DNA of 64,000 bases from contig CAYMTA010000005.1 in assembly GCA_964393275.1 (NCBI GenBank), positions 62,001-126,000 of the forward strand, in the 5' to 3' direction. The translations under genes and the position numbers were made by a program. The notes under the pieces were generated by a model. It was not told the origin of the DNA and ran no database searches. It was given only the letters and a program-made list of their open reading frames with translations. Shown here piece by piece: positions 1 through 8,159 of the stretch (positions within the stretch are counted from its first letter, which is position 1; every line of letters begins with the position of its first letter). Source of the DNA: SLRI01 sp964393275 (GTDB lineage Bacteria; Pseudomonadota; Alphaproteobacteria; Geminicoccales; Geminicoccaceae).

Positions 1-1
1 C

Positions 2-628
2 GACGCGCTGGACCCACTGGCAGCCGCGATCGGCGCCGTCAACACCGTGCTGATCGACGAGGCCGGCCGGACGACCGGCTGCAACACCGACGGGCCAGGC
101 TTTCTCGCCCATCTCGATGCCTCCGTGCCGGGTTGGCGCACCTCCGTGCGCCGGGTGGTGCTGGTCGGCGCCGGCGGTGCCGCCCGGGCGCTCGCCTTCA
201 CCCTCCTCGCGGCCGGGATCGGCGAGCTCGCCATCATCAACCGGACGGCGGAGCGGGCGGCGGCCCTCGTGGCGCATCTGGGCAAGAGCTCGGGCGCGCA
301 TGTCACGGCCCCACCCTGGGCGGAGCGGCACCGGTCGCTCGAGGGCTGCGATCTCCTCGTCAACACGACCAGCCAGGGCATGGTCGGCGAGCCGGCTCTG
401 GATCTCGCCCTGGATGCCCTGCCGGCCGGGGCAATCGTCGCCGATATCGTCTACACGCCACTGCTCACCCCGCTCCTCGCTTCGGCCGAGCGCCGTGGCC
501 ATCGCACGGTGGACGGGCTCGGCATGCTCCTGCAGCAGGCGGTCCTCGGCTTCGCCCATTGGGGCGGTTGCCGGCCCGATGTGGACGATGCGACCCGCCG
601 GCTGATGCTGGCGCCTCACCGGCCATGA
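2..628 (+). CDS. aroE: Shikimate dehydrogenase, C-terminal part (5' end outside window)
   Basis: Partial gene; 208 residues are visible and the start lies upstream of the window. It would reduce 3-dehydroshikimate to shikimate with NADPH in the cytoplasmic aromatic amino acid pathway. The visible part starts just before the substrate-loop motif GAVNTV, continues with NTDGPGF, then the Rossmann glycine motif VLVGAGGAARAL and the NRT segment that usually contacts NADP phosphate. The late DIVYTPLLTPLL segment and the C-terminal GLGMLLQQA helix are also typical of AroE. The stop codon overlaps the next start (ATGA at 625-628), so the two genes are probably translationally coupled. Confidence 0.95.
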   Translation, partial: DALDPLAAAIGAVNTVLIDEAGRTTGCNTDGPGFLAHLDASVPGWRTSVRRVVLVGAGGAARALAFTLLAAGIGELAIINRTAERAAALVAHLGKSSGAHVTAPPWAERHRSLEGCDLLVNTTSQGMVGEPALDLALDALPAGAIVADIVYTPLLTPLLASAERRGHRTVDGLGMLLQQAVLGFAHWGGCRPDVDDATRRLMLAPHRP

Positions 629-2433
629 GAAAGGTGCCCAAGATTCTCGGCGAGGCGGCGGTTGCCTTCGTGCGCTATGGCCGCTCGCTCCTGCTCTACC
701 ACCTCTTCTTCACGATCCTGACGGTGGTCGCCCTGGTGCCGACGACCTCCATGATGCTCACCGCCCTTTTGACCACGAGCGGCGAGCCGGCGATGACCAA
801 TGCCGAGATCCTCGACTTCGTGCTCTCGCCCTGGGGCCTGCTCTGGGCGCTCGCCGCCGCCACGGCGACGGTGACCCTGATCACGCTCGACGAGGCGGGG
901 ATGATGGTGATCGCGGCGGCCGCACCGCGCGGGCGCTATCGGGCGGCGACCGCGGCACTCTGGCATGTCGTGCGCCTGGCCCCCCGATTGCTCGGCCTGA
1001 CATTCGTTCGAGTGGTAGTCCAGGCAGCCGTGAGCCTGCCCTTCGTCCTGGGCATTCTCGGGCTCTTCGCCTGGCGGCTCGGCGATTTCGACATCTATTT
1101 CCTCTGGACCGTCCGGCCGCCGGTGATCTGGCCCTTTCTCGCCATGGCGGCACCGCTGGCGGCCGGACTGATTTTGGCCAACGCGCTCGTCTACCTGCGC
1201 TGGTCCCTGGCCCCGCCGGCGGCCTTGCTGGAGAATCTGGGTGCTTTCGCCGCCCTTCGCCGGAGCGCGGCGCTCACCCGGGACCAATTGGCCCGGACGA
1301 CCCTCACCGTCATGCCGGTGACGGCGACCGCCCTGCTCCTGCCGCTGCTCTCGGCGTTCCTCGTCGACCGGACGGCGGCCCTCCTCCTCGGCAACCTGCC
1401 GCACCGCATGGCGCTGGTCGTTCCGGCGACGCTCTTCGTCATCGCGCTCGCGATCATCGGCGCCATCGCCGCCACATATCTCGGCATTGCCGCCAACGCG
1501 CTGGTTCTGCAGGCCCTGCACCGCCGGCTCACCGGCACCGGCCGGCCAGCGCTGACGGAGGTGCCGCAAGGCGGCGGGCGGCTCGCCTTGTGGGCGGTCG
1601 AGCTGGCCCTGCTCGCCTTCGTCTTCATCCAGGCGGGGATCGTGCTGGCCGGCTTCGATCTCACCGACGACGTGCGCATCGCAGCACACCGCGGCAGCTC
1701 GCAGGCGGCGCCCGAGAACACCCTGCCGGCGATTCGGCAGGCCATCGACGACGGCGCCGACTACGTCGAGATCGACGTGCAGGAGACCATCGACGGCGTG
1801 CCCGTTCTGCTGCACGATCGCGATCTCCGCCGGGTGGCCAGCCTCGACCGGCGCATCTGGGACGTGCCGGCGGCGGAGCTCAGCGCCATCGACGTCGGCG
1901 GCTGGTTCGATGCGAGCTTCATCGGCGTGGCCGCACCGACCCTGGATGCGGCGGTCGATGCGGTCGACGGCGAGGCCAAGCTCTATATCGAGATCAAGAC
2001 GGCGCCGCAGATGCCGGATCTCGTGGCCAATGTGGTGGAGCGTCTGCAGGCCACGGATGCCGTCGAGGGGACCATCGTCTCCTCGTTCAGCCGGAATGTC
2101 CTGGACCAGGTGGGCGTGCTCGAGCCGCGTCTCAGGCGGGCGCTGCTCGTCTATTCGACGATCGGCGAGCCGGATCGGCGAGAATACGACATCCTCTCGA
2201 TCCGGGCCAGCGCCATCACGCCCGAGCAGGTGGTGCGGGCGCATCGGCTCGGCTACGAGATCCATGCCTGGACGGTCAACGACCGGCGGGAGATGTCGCG
2301 GCTGATCGACATGGGCGTGGATGCGATCATCACCGACGTGCCGGGCGAGCTCAGGGACCTTCTGGCCGAACGGGCGGCGCTGCGCCCCGACGAGCGGCTG
2401 GTGGTCAAGCTGCGCAGTTGGCTGCGCTTTTGA
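625..2433 (+). CDS. Membrane-anchored glycerophosphodiester phosphodiesterase
   Basis: 602 residues. The N-terminal half (about 1-350) is a run of hydrophobic segments like the membrane domain attached to some bacterial GDPD enzymes. The C-terminal half is a glycerophosphodiester phosphodiesterase barrel: AAHRGSSQAAPENT supplies the catalytic His-Arg-Gly and the PENT motif, YVEIDVQ the metal-binding Glu/Asp pair, and LLHDRDLRR the second His-Asp. These are the usual GDPD active-site residues, so hydrolysis of glycerophosphodiesters to glycerol 3-phosphate and an alcohol is expected. The true lipid or head-group substrate is unknown. The ATG overlaps the aroE stop by 4 nt, which fixes the start. 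Confidence 0.9.
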   Translation: MRKVPKILGEAAVAFVRYGRSLLLYHLFFTILTVVALVPTTSMMLTALLTTSGEPAMTNAEILDFVLSPWGLLWALAAATATVTLITLDEAGMMVIAAAAPRGRYRAATAALWHVVRLAPRLLGLTFVRVVVQAAVSLPFVLGILGLFAWRLGDFDIYFLWTVRPPVIWPFLAMAAPLAAGLILANALVYLRWSLAPPAALLENLGAFAALRRSAALTRDQLARTTLTVMPVTATALLLPLLSAFLVDRTAALLLGNLPHRMALVVPATLFVIALAIIGAIAATYLGIAANALVLQALHRRLTGTGRPALTEVPQGGGRLALWAVELALLAFVFIQAGIVLAGFDLTDDVRIAAHRGSSQAAPENTLPAIRQAIDDGADYVEIDVQETIDGVPVLLHDRDLRRVASLDRRIWDVPAAELSAIDVGGWFDASFIGVAAPTLDAAVDAVDGEAKLYIEIKTAPQMPDLVANVVERLQATDAVEGTIVSSFSRNVLDQVGVLEPRLRRALLVYSTIGEPDRREYDILSIRASAITPEQVVRAHRLGYEIHAWTVNDRREMSRLIDMGVDAIITDVPGELRDLLAERAALRPDERLVVKLRSWLRF

Positions 2434-2436
2434 CGC

Positions 2437-3330
2437 TCATGGGCTGCGTGCGTCGCGTTCGCGATAGGCGACATAGGTGATCGAGGCGAGAATCACGCAG
2501 CCGCCGATGATCGTCATGGGGTCGGGCTTCTCGCCGAAGAAGACGAAGCCGATGACCGAGGCCCAGAGCAGCTTGGTGAAGTCGAAGGGCAGGACCACGG
2601 TGGCGTCGGCCTCGTGGAAGGCCTGGGCGATCGACCACTGGGTCAGGCTGCCGAACATGCCCATGGCGACCATCATCAGCCAGCCGATGGCCGAGGGCCC
2701 TGTCCAGAAGAGAAAGGCGGCGGCACCCGTGATCGGCGTCAGGAAGAACCCGGCATAGGTCGTGATCGCGAGGCTGGTCTCGGTGCGCGCCAGGATCTTG
2801 ATGATGACCAAGGCTCCGGACCAGACGGTCGACGAGAGGACGATCAAAAGCACGCCGATGCCGACGTCCGCGAAGCCAGGGCGGATGATGATCAGGGCCC
2901 CGGCGAAGCCGGTAAGCAGGCCGGCCCAGCGCCGCCACCCAGGCCGCTCGCCGAGGAACGGGATGGCGAGCAGGGAGGCGAAGAGCGGGGCGGTGAAGGA
3001 GAGGGCTGCCACCGTGGCGAGCGGCGTCACCGTCACGGCGTAGAAGAAGGACAGCATGGCGATGGCGTTGAGCAGGCCGCGCAGCGCGTGGAGCGGCAGC
3101 CGCTTGGTGCGCAGTGTCACCCGCACGCCGCCCCTGATGACCATGGGGGCCAGCGTCATGAGGCCGAACAGGTTGCGGAAGAAGGCGATCTCGAAGGCGT
3201 GGATGTCGGTCGACGCCTCGCGCACGATGCCGTTCATCGAGGACGAGCCGAAGGCTGAGATGCACATCCAGAGGATGCCGACGCCCGGCCGCGCCTTGGC
3301 AGGCGAAGCGGCCGGGCGGGCTGCCGCCAT
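2437..3330 (-). CDS. DMT superfamily (EamA) transporter
   Basis: 297 residues with about ten hydrophobic segments arranged as two EamA repeats. It belongs to the drug/metabolite transporter superfamily, whose members export amino acids, metabolites or drugs across the inner membrane. Early residues FEIAFFRNLFGL and the later conserved proline/glycine-rich segments fit the family. The start is the ATG whose last bases overlap the stop of the upstream BKACE gene (ATGA at 3327-3332 region), which excludes the longer in-frame extension. It is the last gene of a four-gene minus-strand cassette, so it may move the substrate or a product of that pathway. Substrate not predictable. Confidence 0.85.
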   Translation of the reverse strand: MAAARPAASPAKARPGVGILWMCISAFGSSSMNGIVREASTDIHAFEIAFFRNLFGLMTLAPMVIRGGVRVTLRTKRLPLHALRGLLNAIAMLSFFYAVTVTPLATVAALSFTAPLFASLLAIPFLGERPGWRRWAGLLTGFAGALIIIRPGFADVGIGVLLIVLSSTVWSGALVIIKILARTETSLAITTYAGFFLTPITGAAAFLFWTGPSAIGWLMMVAMGMFGSLTQWSIAQAFHEADATVVLPFDFTKLLWASVIGFVFFGEKPDPMTIIGGCVILASITYVAYRERDARSP

Positions 3331-4262
3331 CAGAATCCGACCCGGTCTCCGCCCTTGAGCGACAGGATGGCGCGCGCCTCGTCGGGGCTCGCGATCTCGC
3401 GGCCGAGACCCTCGATGATCTGGCGCGCCCTGGTGACCTGGGCGGCGTTGCTCTCGGCGAAGCGGCCCTTGCCGAGCCAGAGCGAATCCTCGAGGCCGAC
3501 CCGGACATTGCCACCCATGGCGGCGGCCATGGCGGCGATCGGGAGCTGGTTGCGGCCGGCGCCGAGGACCGACCAGCGATAATTCTGGCCGAAGAGGCGG
3601 TCGGCGGTGCGCTTCATGTGCTGGACGTCCTCGGGATGCGGGCCGATGCCGCCCAGGATGCCGAAGACCGACTGGACGAAGAGGGGCGGCTTGACCAGGC
3701 CCCGGTCGAGGAAGTGGGCCAGGCTGTAGAGGTGGCTGATGTCGTAGCACTCGAACTCGAAGCGGGTGTCGTTCTCGGCGCAGGTGGTCAGGATATACTC
3801 GATATCCGCATAGGTGTTCTTGAAGACGATGTTGCGGCTGTTCTCGAGATGCTGGCGCTCCCAGTCGTGCTTGAAGTCCTTGAAGCGGTCGAGCATCGGG
3901 TAGAGGCCGAAATTCATCGAGCCCATGTTCAGGGACGCCACCTCGGGAGCGTACGTGGCGGCGGGCCGCACGCGCTCCTCGATGGTCATGCCGGGGGCGC
4001 CACCGGTGGTCAGGTTCACCACGCAGCCGCTGCGCTGCTTGATCACGTCGAGGAAGGGTTTGAACGCCTCGGGCCGCTGGTCGGGCCGGCCGGTCTTCGG
4101 ATCCCGGGCGTGAAGGTGGACGATGGCCGCCCCGGCCTCGGCGGCGCCGATCGCGGCATCGGCGATCTCCTCCGCCGTCACCGGCAGATGCGGCGACATC
4201 GAGGGCGTGTGGATGGCACCCGTCACGGCGCAGGTGATGATGACCTTCTGGGACTCAGCCAT
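3330..4262 (-). CDS. BKACE family beta-keto acid cleavage enzyme (DUF849)
   Basis: 310 residues. Family members condense a beta-keto acid with acetyl-CoA and release acetoacetate and a CoA ester, using a Zn-bound barrel. The sequence shows the metal-binding HLHARDP motif near residue 50, the NLTTGG loop, the EFECYD segment and the C-terminal NVRVGLEDSLWLG stretch that is very conserved in BKACE. The start at MAESQ lies 1 nt after the stop of the upstream dehydrogenase gene, and an N-terminal extension of 10 residues is possible but overlaps that gene. Its neighbour, a 3-hydroxyacid dehydrogenase, could make the beta-keto substrate, as carnitine dehydrogenase does for dehydrocarnitine cleavage. 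The real substrate is not visible. Confidence 0.88.
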   Translation of the reverse strand: MAESQKVIITCAVTGAIHTPSMSPHLPVTAEEIADAAIGAAEAGAAIVHLHARDPKTGRPDQRPEAFKPFLDVIKQRSGCVVNLTTGGAPGMTIEERVRPAATYAPEVASLNMGSMNFGLYPMLDRFKDFKHDWERQHLENSRNIVFKNTYADIEYILTTCAENDTRFEFECYDISHLYSLAHFLDRGLVKPPLFVQSVFGILGGIGPHPEDVQHMKRTADRLFGQNYRWSVLGAGRNQLPIAAMAAAMGGNVRVGLEDSLWLGKGRFAESNAAQVTRARQIIEGLGREIASPDEARAILSLKGGDRVGF

Positions 4263-4263
4263 G

Positions 4264-5208
4264 TCAGTCTCCGATATCCTTCGCGGCTTCACGCTTGTGG
4301 ACGGCGAGCGCCATCAGCCGGCGATCGCGCCAGCGCTGGCGGTCGGCGAGGCTCGCTTCCGGCACCTTCGCCCGGCGCTCGGCGGCGATGCGCTCCAGCA
4401 CCGGGCCGGTCCAGTCGGCGCGATGCAGCATGCTCGGCTGCAGGCGCTCGTAGATCTGCTGGTAGCGCCGGCAGTAGTCGGCGACGCCGCCGGGTGCGTT
4501 GAGGTCGATGGTCTCGAACGGCCCCATGAAGGACCAGCGCAGCGCCAGTCCGTCCTTGAGGCCGCGATCGACGTCCTCGGCCGAGCAGTAGCCCTCGTCG
4601 ACCAGCCGGAACGCCTCCTCCAGGAGAGCACCCTGCAGGCGGTTCATGACGAAGCCGTCGAGCTCCTTCTTCATGACGATCGGCGCCATGCCGATCGATT
4701 CCATGACCGCGCGGGCGCGCTGCATCACCGCGTCGTCGGTCCAGGGTGCCGGCACCAGCTCGGCCGCCGGGATCACGTAGGGCGGGTTGAGCGGGTGGGC
4801 GACGAGGCAGCGATGGCGGCCCTCGAGGCTCTCGGTGAAGCGCGACGGCACAATGGCCGAGGTCGAGCTGACCAGGAGCGCCTCCGGCGGTGCCAAGCGG
4901 TCGAGCTCGGCCCAGAGCCTCTTCTTGATCTCGACGTCCTCGGGCACGCTCTCCTGGACCCACTGGACCCCCGCGAGCGCCGCCTTGAGGTCAGGGGCGG
5001 CGCTGACACGGTCCAGCACCGGCGCCGCATTCTCGAGCAGCCCGGCCTCGACGAGGTCCTCGAGGAGCGGGCCGATTCGCTCCCTTGCGGCCGCGGCCGC
5101 GCCCGGCGCCGCGTCGAACAGCCGGCACTGCCAGCCGGCGCGGGCGAAGGCGATGGCCCAGGCCCGGCCGACGAGGCCGGTGCCGACGATCGCTACAGTC
5201 TCGCTCAT
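4264..5208 (-). CDS. 3-hydroxyacyl-CoA dehydrogenase-family NAD-dependent 3-hydroxyacid dehydrogenase
   Basis: 314 residues. N-terminal Rossmann fold with VGTGLVGRAWAIAFARAG, followed by QESVPEDVEIKKRL, SSTSAIVPS and the catalytic-His region VAHPLNPPYVIPAAELVP. The last pattern is characteristic of the L-gulonate 3-dehydrogenase (lambda-crystallin) and L-carnitine dehydrogenase branch rather than of true fatty acyl-CoA enzymes. It probably oxidises a free 3-hydroxy acid to the 3-keto acid that the adjacent BKACE would cleave. No betainyl-CoA thioesterase is present nearby, so carnitine itself is only one candidate. The start ATG follows an AGGGAG ribosome site and lies 10 nt after the SDR stop. 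Confidence 0.85.
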   Translation of the reverse strand: MSETVAIVGTGLVGRAWAIAFARAGWQCRLFDAAPGAAAAARERIGPLLEDLVEAGLLENAAPVLDRVSAAPDLKAALAGVQWVQESVPEDVEIKKRLWAELDRLAPPEALLVSSTSAIVPSRFTESLEGRHRCLVAHPLNPPYVIPAAELVPAPWTDDAVMQRARAVMESIGMAPIVMKKELDGFVMNRLQGALLEEAFRLVDEGYCSAEDVDRGLKDGLALRWSFMGPFETIDLNAPGGVADYCRRYQQIYERLQPSMLHRADWTGPVLERIAAERRAKVPEASLADRQRWRDRRLMALAVHKREAAKDIGD

Positions 5209-5218
5209 CGTTCTCTCC

Positions 5219-6013
5219 CTAGATCGCCACCACGTCGCCGCAGACCGAAAGCGCTTGGCCCGAGACGTTGCGGCCCATGGGCGAGGCCAAAAAGAGCGCC
5301 ATGTCGGCGATGTCCTGCGCACTCACCATGCGGTGCAGCGCCGTCCGCGAGAGATAGGTCTCGCGCATCTCCTCGAGGGAGACGCCGGTCGCTGCTGCCC
5401 GGTCACGGATCACGCCGTCCATGCGCGGCCCCTCGACGATGCCGGGAAGGATGGCGTTGACCCGGATGCCGAAGGGCCCAAGCTCCTGGGACAGGCTCTT
5501 GGCCATGCCGACGATCGCCCATTTGGTCGCGGCATAGGGCAGCCGGTAGGCGTAGCCGAGCCGGCCGGCGACCGAGCTGATCATGATGATCGCCCCGTCC
5601 TTCGTCTCCTTGAGCAGCGGCACGGCGGCGCGGAGCGCGAAGAAATGGCCATTGAGGTTGATGTCGATCGCGGCCTGCCATGCTTCGGTGGCGATCGCCT
5701 CGACCGGGGCCGTGGGACCCGCGATCCCCGCATTGTTGACCAGGAGGTCGAGCCCGCCGAGCTTTTCCCTGACGGTCGAGAAGAGGGCCAGGGTCGCGGC
5801 CTCGCTGCCTGCGTCGGCGGCGACGGCGACGTGGTCGGGATGGGTCTTCCTGAAGTCGGCGAGGGCCTTCTCCGCCACGTCGCTCACCAGGACGCGGGCA
5901 CCGTGGGCAATGAAGCCATCGGCGATGGCGCGGCCGATGCCGCCGGCGCCCGCCGTGACGCAGACCCGAAGCCCCGGCCTGATGCCCGCTATGCGCTGCT
6001 CGACGCTTGCCAT
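5219..6013 (-). CDS. Short-chain dehydrogenase/reductase (SDR), substrate unknown
   Basis: 264 residues. A classical SDR: cofactor motif VTAGAGGIGRAIA near residue 20, NNAG around residue 92, the catalytic Ser in MISSVAG and the YAATK catalytic Tyr/Lys, then NAILPGIVEGP in the lid region. The acidic residue SD after the second strand suggests NAD(H) preference. It is the first gene of the SDR-dehydrogenase-BKACE-DMT string, with short spacing, so it probably supplies or removes a hydroxyl-bearing intermediate of that pathway. A GAGGGGGA ribosome site precedes the ATG. Only 30 nt separate it from znuB upstream, on the same strand, so read-through from the zinc operon is possible. Confidence 0.88.
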   Translation of the reverse strand: MASVEQRIAGIRPGLRVCVTAGAGGIGRAIADGFIAHGARVLVSDVAEKALADFRKTHPDHVAVAADAGSEAATLALFSTVREKLGGLDLLVNNAGIAGPTAPVEAIATEAWQAAIDINLNGHFFALRAAVPLLKETKDGAIIMISSVAGRLGYAYRLPYAATKWAIVGMAKSLSQELGPFGIRVNAILPGIVEGPRMDGVIRDRAAATGVSLEEMRETYLSRTALHRMVSAQDIADMALFLASPMGRNVSGQALSVCGDVVAI

Positions 6014-6043
6014 TCCCGTTCCCCCTCGTCGTTCAGGATTGGT

Positions 6044-6850
6044 CTAGCAGCGTCGCCGGCTGGCGACGAGGGGCGCGATCACTTGCGCCACGATGAAGAG
6101 GCCGAGGGCGGCGACCACGATGCTGGGGCCGGCCGGGGTGTCGAGGCGCCAGGACAAGGCGAGGCCGAGGGTGACGGCGAGGCCGCCGAGACCGGCGGCC
6201 ACGAGCGCCATGGCCTCGGGCGTCCTGGTGAGCTGGCGGGCGGTGGCCGGCGGGATGATCAGCATCGCGGTGATGAGCAGAATGCCGACGATCTTCATGG
6301 CGGCGGCGATGACCAGCGCCACGAGCAGCACCAGGACCAGCCGGAGCCGGTTGGTCGGCGTGCCCTCGGCCAGGGCCATCTCGTCATGCAGCGTGGCGAA
6401 GAGCAGGTGCGGCCAGTAGTGGCGGAGCACGGCGAGGACGGCAGCGCCGCCGATCACCGCCACGGCCACGTCCTGCCAGCGCACCGCCAGGACGTCGCCG
6501 AAGAGATAGCCCAGAAGATCGACGCGGACGGCGCCGACGAGGCCGAGCAGGACGAGGCCGATGGCGATGCCGGAATGGGCGAGGATGCCGAGCAGCGTGT
6601 CGGTGGCGAGGGTGCGCTGGTGCTGCATGGCGACGACGACAAGCGCGATCAGCGCCGAGACGACCGCCACGGCGAGCATCAGGTCGATGCCGGCAACGAG
6701 GCCGAGCGTGACGCCGAGCAGGGCACCGTGCGCCAGGGTGTCGCCGAAATAGGCCATGCGGCGCCAGACGACGAAGCAGCCCAAGGGGCCGGCGACGGCG
6801 GCGAGGGCCAGGCCGGCGAGCCAGCCGCGCAGGAGGAACTCGGGCAGCAT
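6044..6850 (-). CDS. znuB: Zinc ABC transporter permease ZnuB
   Basis: 268 residues, about eight hydrophobic helices, ABC-3 family permease. The GPLGCFVVWRRMAYFGDTLAH segment at the N-terminus is highly conserved in ZnuB/MntB-type permeases. It forms the inner-membrane channel for Zn(II) delivered by ZnuA and driven by ZnuC. Its ATG overlaps the znuC stop (ATGA near 6848-6852). The assignment to zinc rather than manganese rests on the linked zur gene and on the His-rich ZnuA encoded divergently. Confidence 0.93.
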   Translation of the reverse strand: MLPEFLLRGWLAGLALAAVAGPLGCFVVWRRMAYFGDTLAHGALLGVTLGLVAGIDLMLAVAVVSALIALVVVAMQHQRTLATDTLLGILAHSGIAIGLVLLGLVGAVRVDLLGYLFGDVLAVRWQDVAVAVIGGAAVLAVLRHYWPHLLFATLHDEMALAEGTPTNRLRLVLVLLVALVIAAAMKIVGILLITAMLIIPPATARQLTRTPEAMALVAAGLGGLAVTLGLALSWRLDTPAGPSIVVAALGLFIVAQVIAPLVASRRRC

Positions 6851-7608
6851 CAGGCAGGTCCGTGCCGGGCGGTGCCGGCGACCTCGCCCGAGAGCGCGTG
6901 CTCGTGGTCGTGATGGTGGTGGTAGAGGGCGAGGGCGGCGGCGGTGCGGGGGCCGAAGAGGGCCCGGTAGGTTGGATCATCGCCCACCGCCTCGGGTGTC
7001 CCGCTGCAGCAGACGTGGCGGTTGAGACAGACGACGCGGTCGGTGGCGGCCATCACCAGATGCAGGTCGTGGCTGACCACCAGAATGCCGCAGCCCTGCT
7101 CAAGGCGGACACTGTCGATGAGCCCGAAGAAGCCTGCCTGGCCCTGGTAATCGATGCCGGCGGCCGGCTCGTCGAGGACGAGGAGGTCGGGGCGGCGGAG
7201 CAGGGCCCGGGCGAGAAGTACGCGCTGCAGCTCGCCGCCGGAGAGCGCCTGCAGGGGCCGTCGGTCGAGCCTGTCGACACCGACCCTGGCCAGGACCGCT
7301 TGCTTGGCCGAGGCGGGGTGGCGGTGCGGCAGGTCGAGGAAGCGGTCGACGTCGATCGGCAGGGTCGGATCGATGGCGAGGCGCTGCGGCATATAGGCGA
7401 AGCGCAGTCCCGGGGCCCGGGTGACGCTGCCGGAATCGGCCTTGATGATGCCGAGCACCAGCTTGACCAGGGTCGACTTGCCGGCGCCGTTCGGGCCGAT
7501 CAGGCTGACGATCTCGCCGGCATGGAGGACGAGGTCGACACGTTCGAGCGCTTGGTGGTCGCCGAGCCGGACGGAAGCACCGGCCACCTCGACCAGAAGC
7601 CGGCTCAT
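6850..7608 (-). CDS. znuC: Zinc ABC transporter ATP-binding protein ZnuC
   Basis: 252 residues. Complete ABC ATPase: Walker A GPNGAGKST near residue 40, Q-loop YMPQR, signature LSGGELQRVLLARAL, Walker B LLVLDEPAAGID and the switch His in VVSHDLH. The C-terminal tail carries LYHHHHDHEH, a His-rich stretch that may bind zinc and is common in ZnuC proteins. It energises ZnuB. The start overlaps the end of zur by 4 nt and the stop overlaps znuB, so zur-znuC-znuB is one translation unit. Confidence 0.94.
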   Translation of the reverse strand: MSRLLVEVAGASVRLGDHQALERVDLVLHAGEIVSLIGPNGAGKSTLVKLVLGIIKADSGSVTRAPGLRFAYMPQRLAIDPTLPIDVDRFLDLPHRHPASAKQAVLARVGVDRLDRRPLQALSGGELQRVLLARALLRRPDLLVLDEPAAGIDYQGQAGFFGLIDSVRLEQGCGILVVSHDLHLVMAATDRVVCLNRHVCCSGTPEAVGDDPTYRALFGPRTAAALALYHHHHDHEHALSGEVAGTARHGPA

Positions 7609-8099
7609 GATGCCGCGGAACCCCGGCAGATGCTGCAGCAGCCGCGCACCTCGAGGACGACGCTCTCGATGGTGAAGCCCAGACTTTTGGCCTCGTCCTC
7701 GACGGTGCGGGCGGCCGTCCTCTTGGGGATTTCGACGCTGCTGCCGCAGGTTCCGCAGATGAAGAGCTGCGCGTCGTGGGGGCAGGTGGCAGTTGAGCAG
7801 GCGACGAAGCCATTGACGCTCAGGACCTTGTGGACAAGACCCTGGTCGACCAGAAAATCGAGGCTCCGATAGACCGTGGGCGGCGCCACCCGGCCGCGCT
7901 CGGCGGCGAGCCTGCCCAGCACGTCATAGGCGCCGAGCGGCCGGTCGGCGGCCATGACGATCTGCAGCACCCGGCGGCGGAGCGGGGTCAGGCGCTCGCC
8001 GCGCTGGGCGCAGAGTCCGGCCGCCTCGTCCAGCCGACGCTCGATGGCGTGGCCGAAATGCGGTGCGTCGCACGATCGTCTGGCCGGCTGCGTTCCCAA
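7605..8099 (-). CDS. zur: Zinc uptake regulator Zur (Fur family)
   Basis: 164 residues. A winged-helix N-terminal domain (LTPLRRRVLQIVMAADRPLGAYDVL, then PPTVYRSLDFL as recognition helix) is followed by a dimerisation domain with the two structural cysteine pairs CGTCG and CCSIC, as in Fur-family Zur. It would repress zinc uptake genes when zinc is replete. The predicted start is TTG, supported by a GGAG ribosome site 8 nt upstream; no upstream ATG fits. The gene is divergent from znuA with about 60 bp between them, where an AT-rich palindrome probably serves as its own operator. Confidence 0.92.
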   Translation of the reverse strand: MGTQPARRSCDAPHFGHAIERRLDEAAGLCAQRGERLTPLRRRVLQIVMAADRPLGAYDVLGRLAAERGRVAPPTVYRSLDFLVDQGLVHKVLSVNGFVACSTATCPHDAQLFICGTCGSSVEIPKRTAARTVEDEAKSLGFTIESVVLEVRGCCSICRGSAAS

Positions 8100-8125
8100 G
8101 TCGTTTGCTCCGGGTGACCCACTTC

Positions 8126-8138
8126 GTTACTTTATAAC
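8126..8138. promoter_or_regulatory. Candidate Zur operator between zur and znuA
   Basis: GTTACTTTATAAC is a 13 bp palindrome (GTTA, 5 nt, TAAC), AT-rich inside a GC-rich 60 bp gap between the divergent zur-znuCB operon and znuA. Zur boxes of alphaproteobacteria are AT-rich palindromes of this general type. Position and symmetry are seen directly; binding is inferred. Confidence 0.6.
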
Positions 8139-8159
8139 ATCACCTTGCCGGAGCCAAGG

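Noticed and set aside
616..2265. Minus-strand open frame opposite the glycerophosphodiesterase
   Set aside because: Arg/His/Gly-rich shadow translation; the sense frame has a clear GDPD active site.
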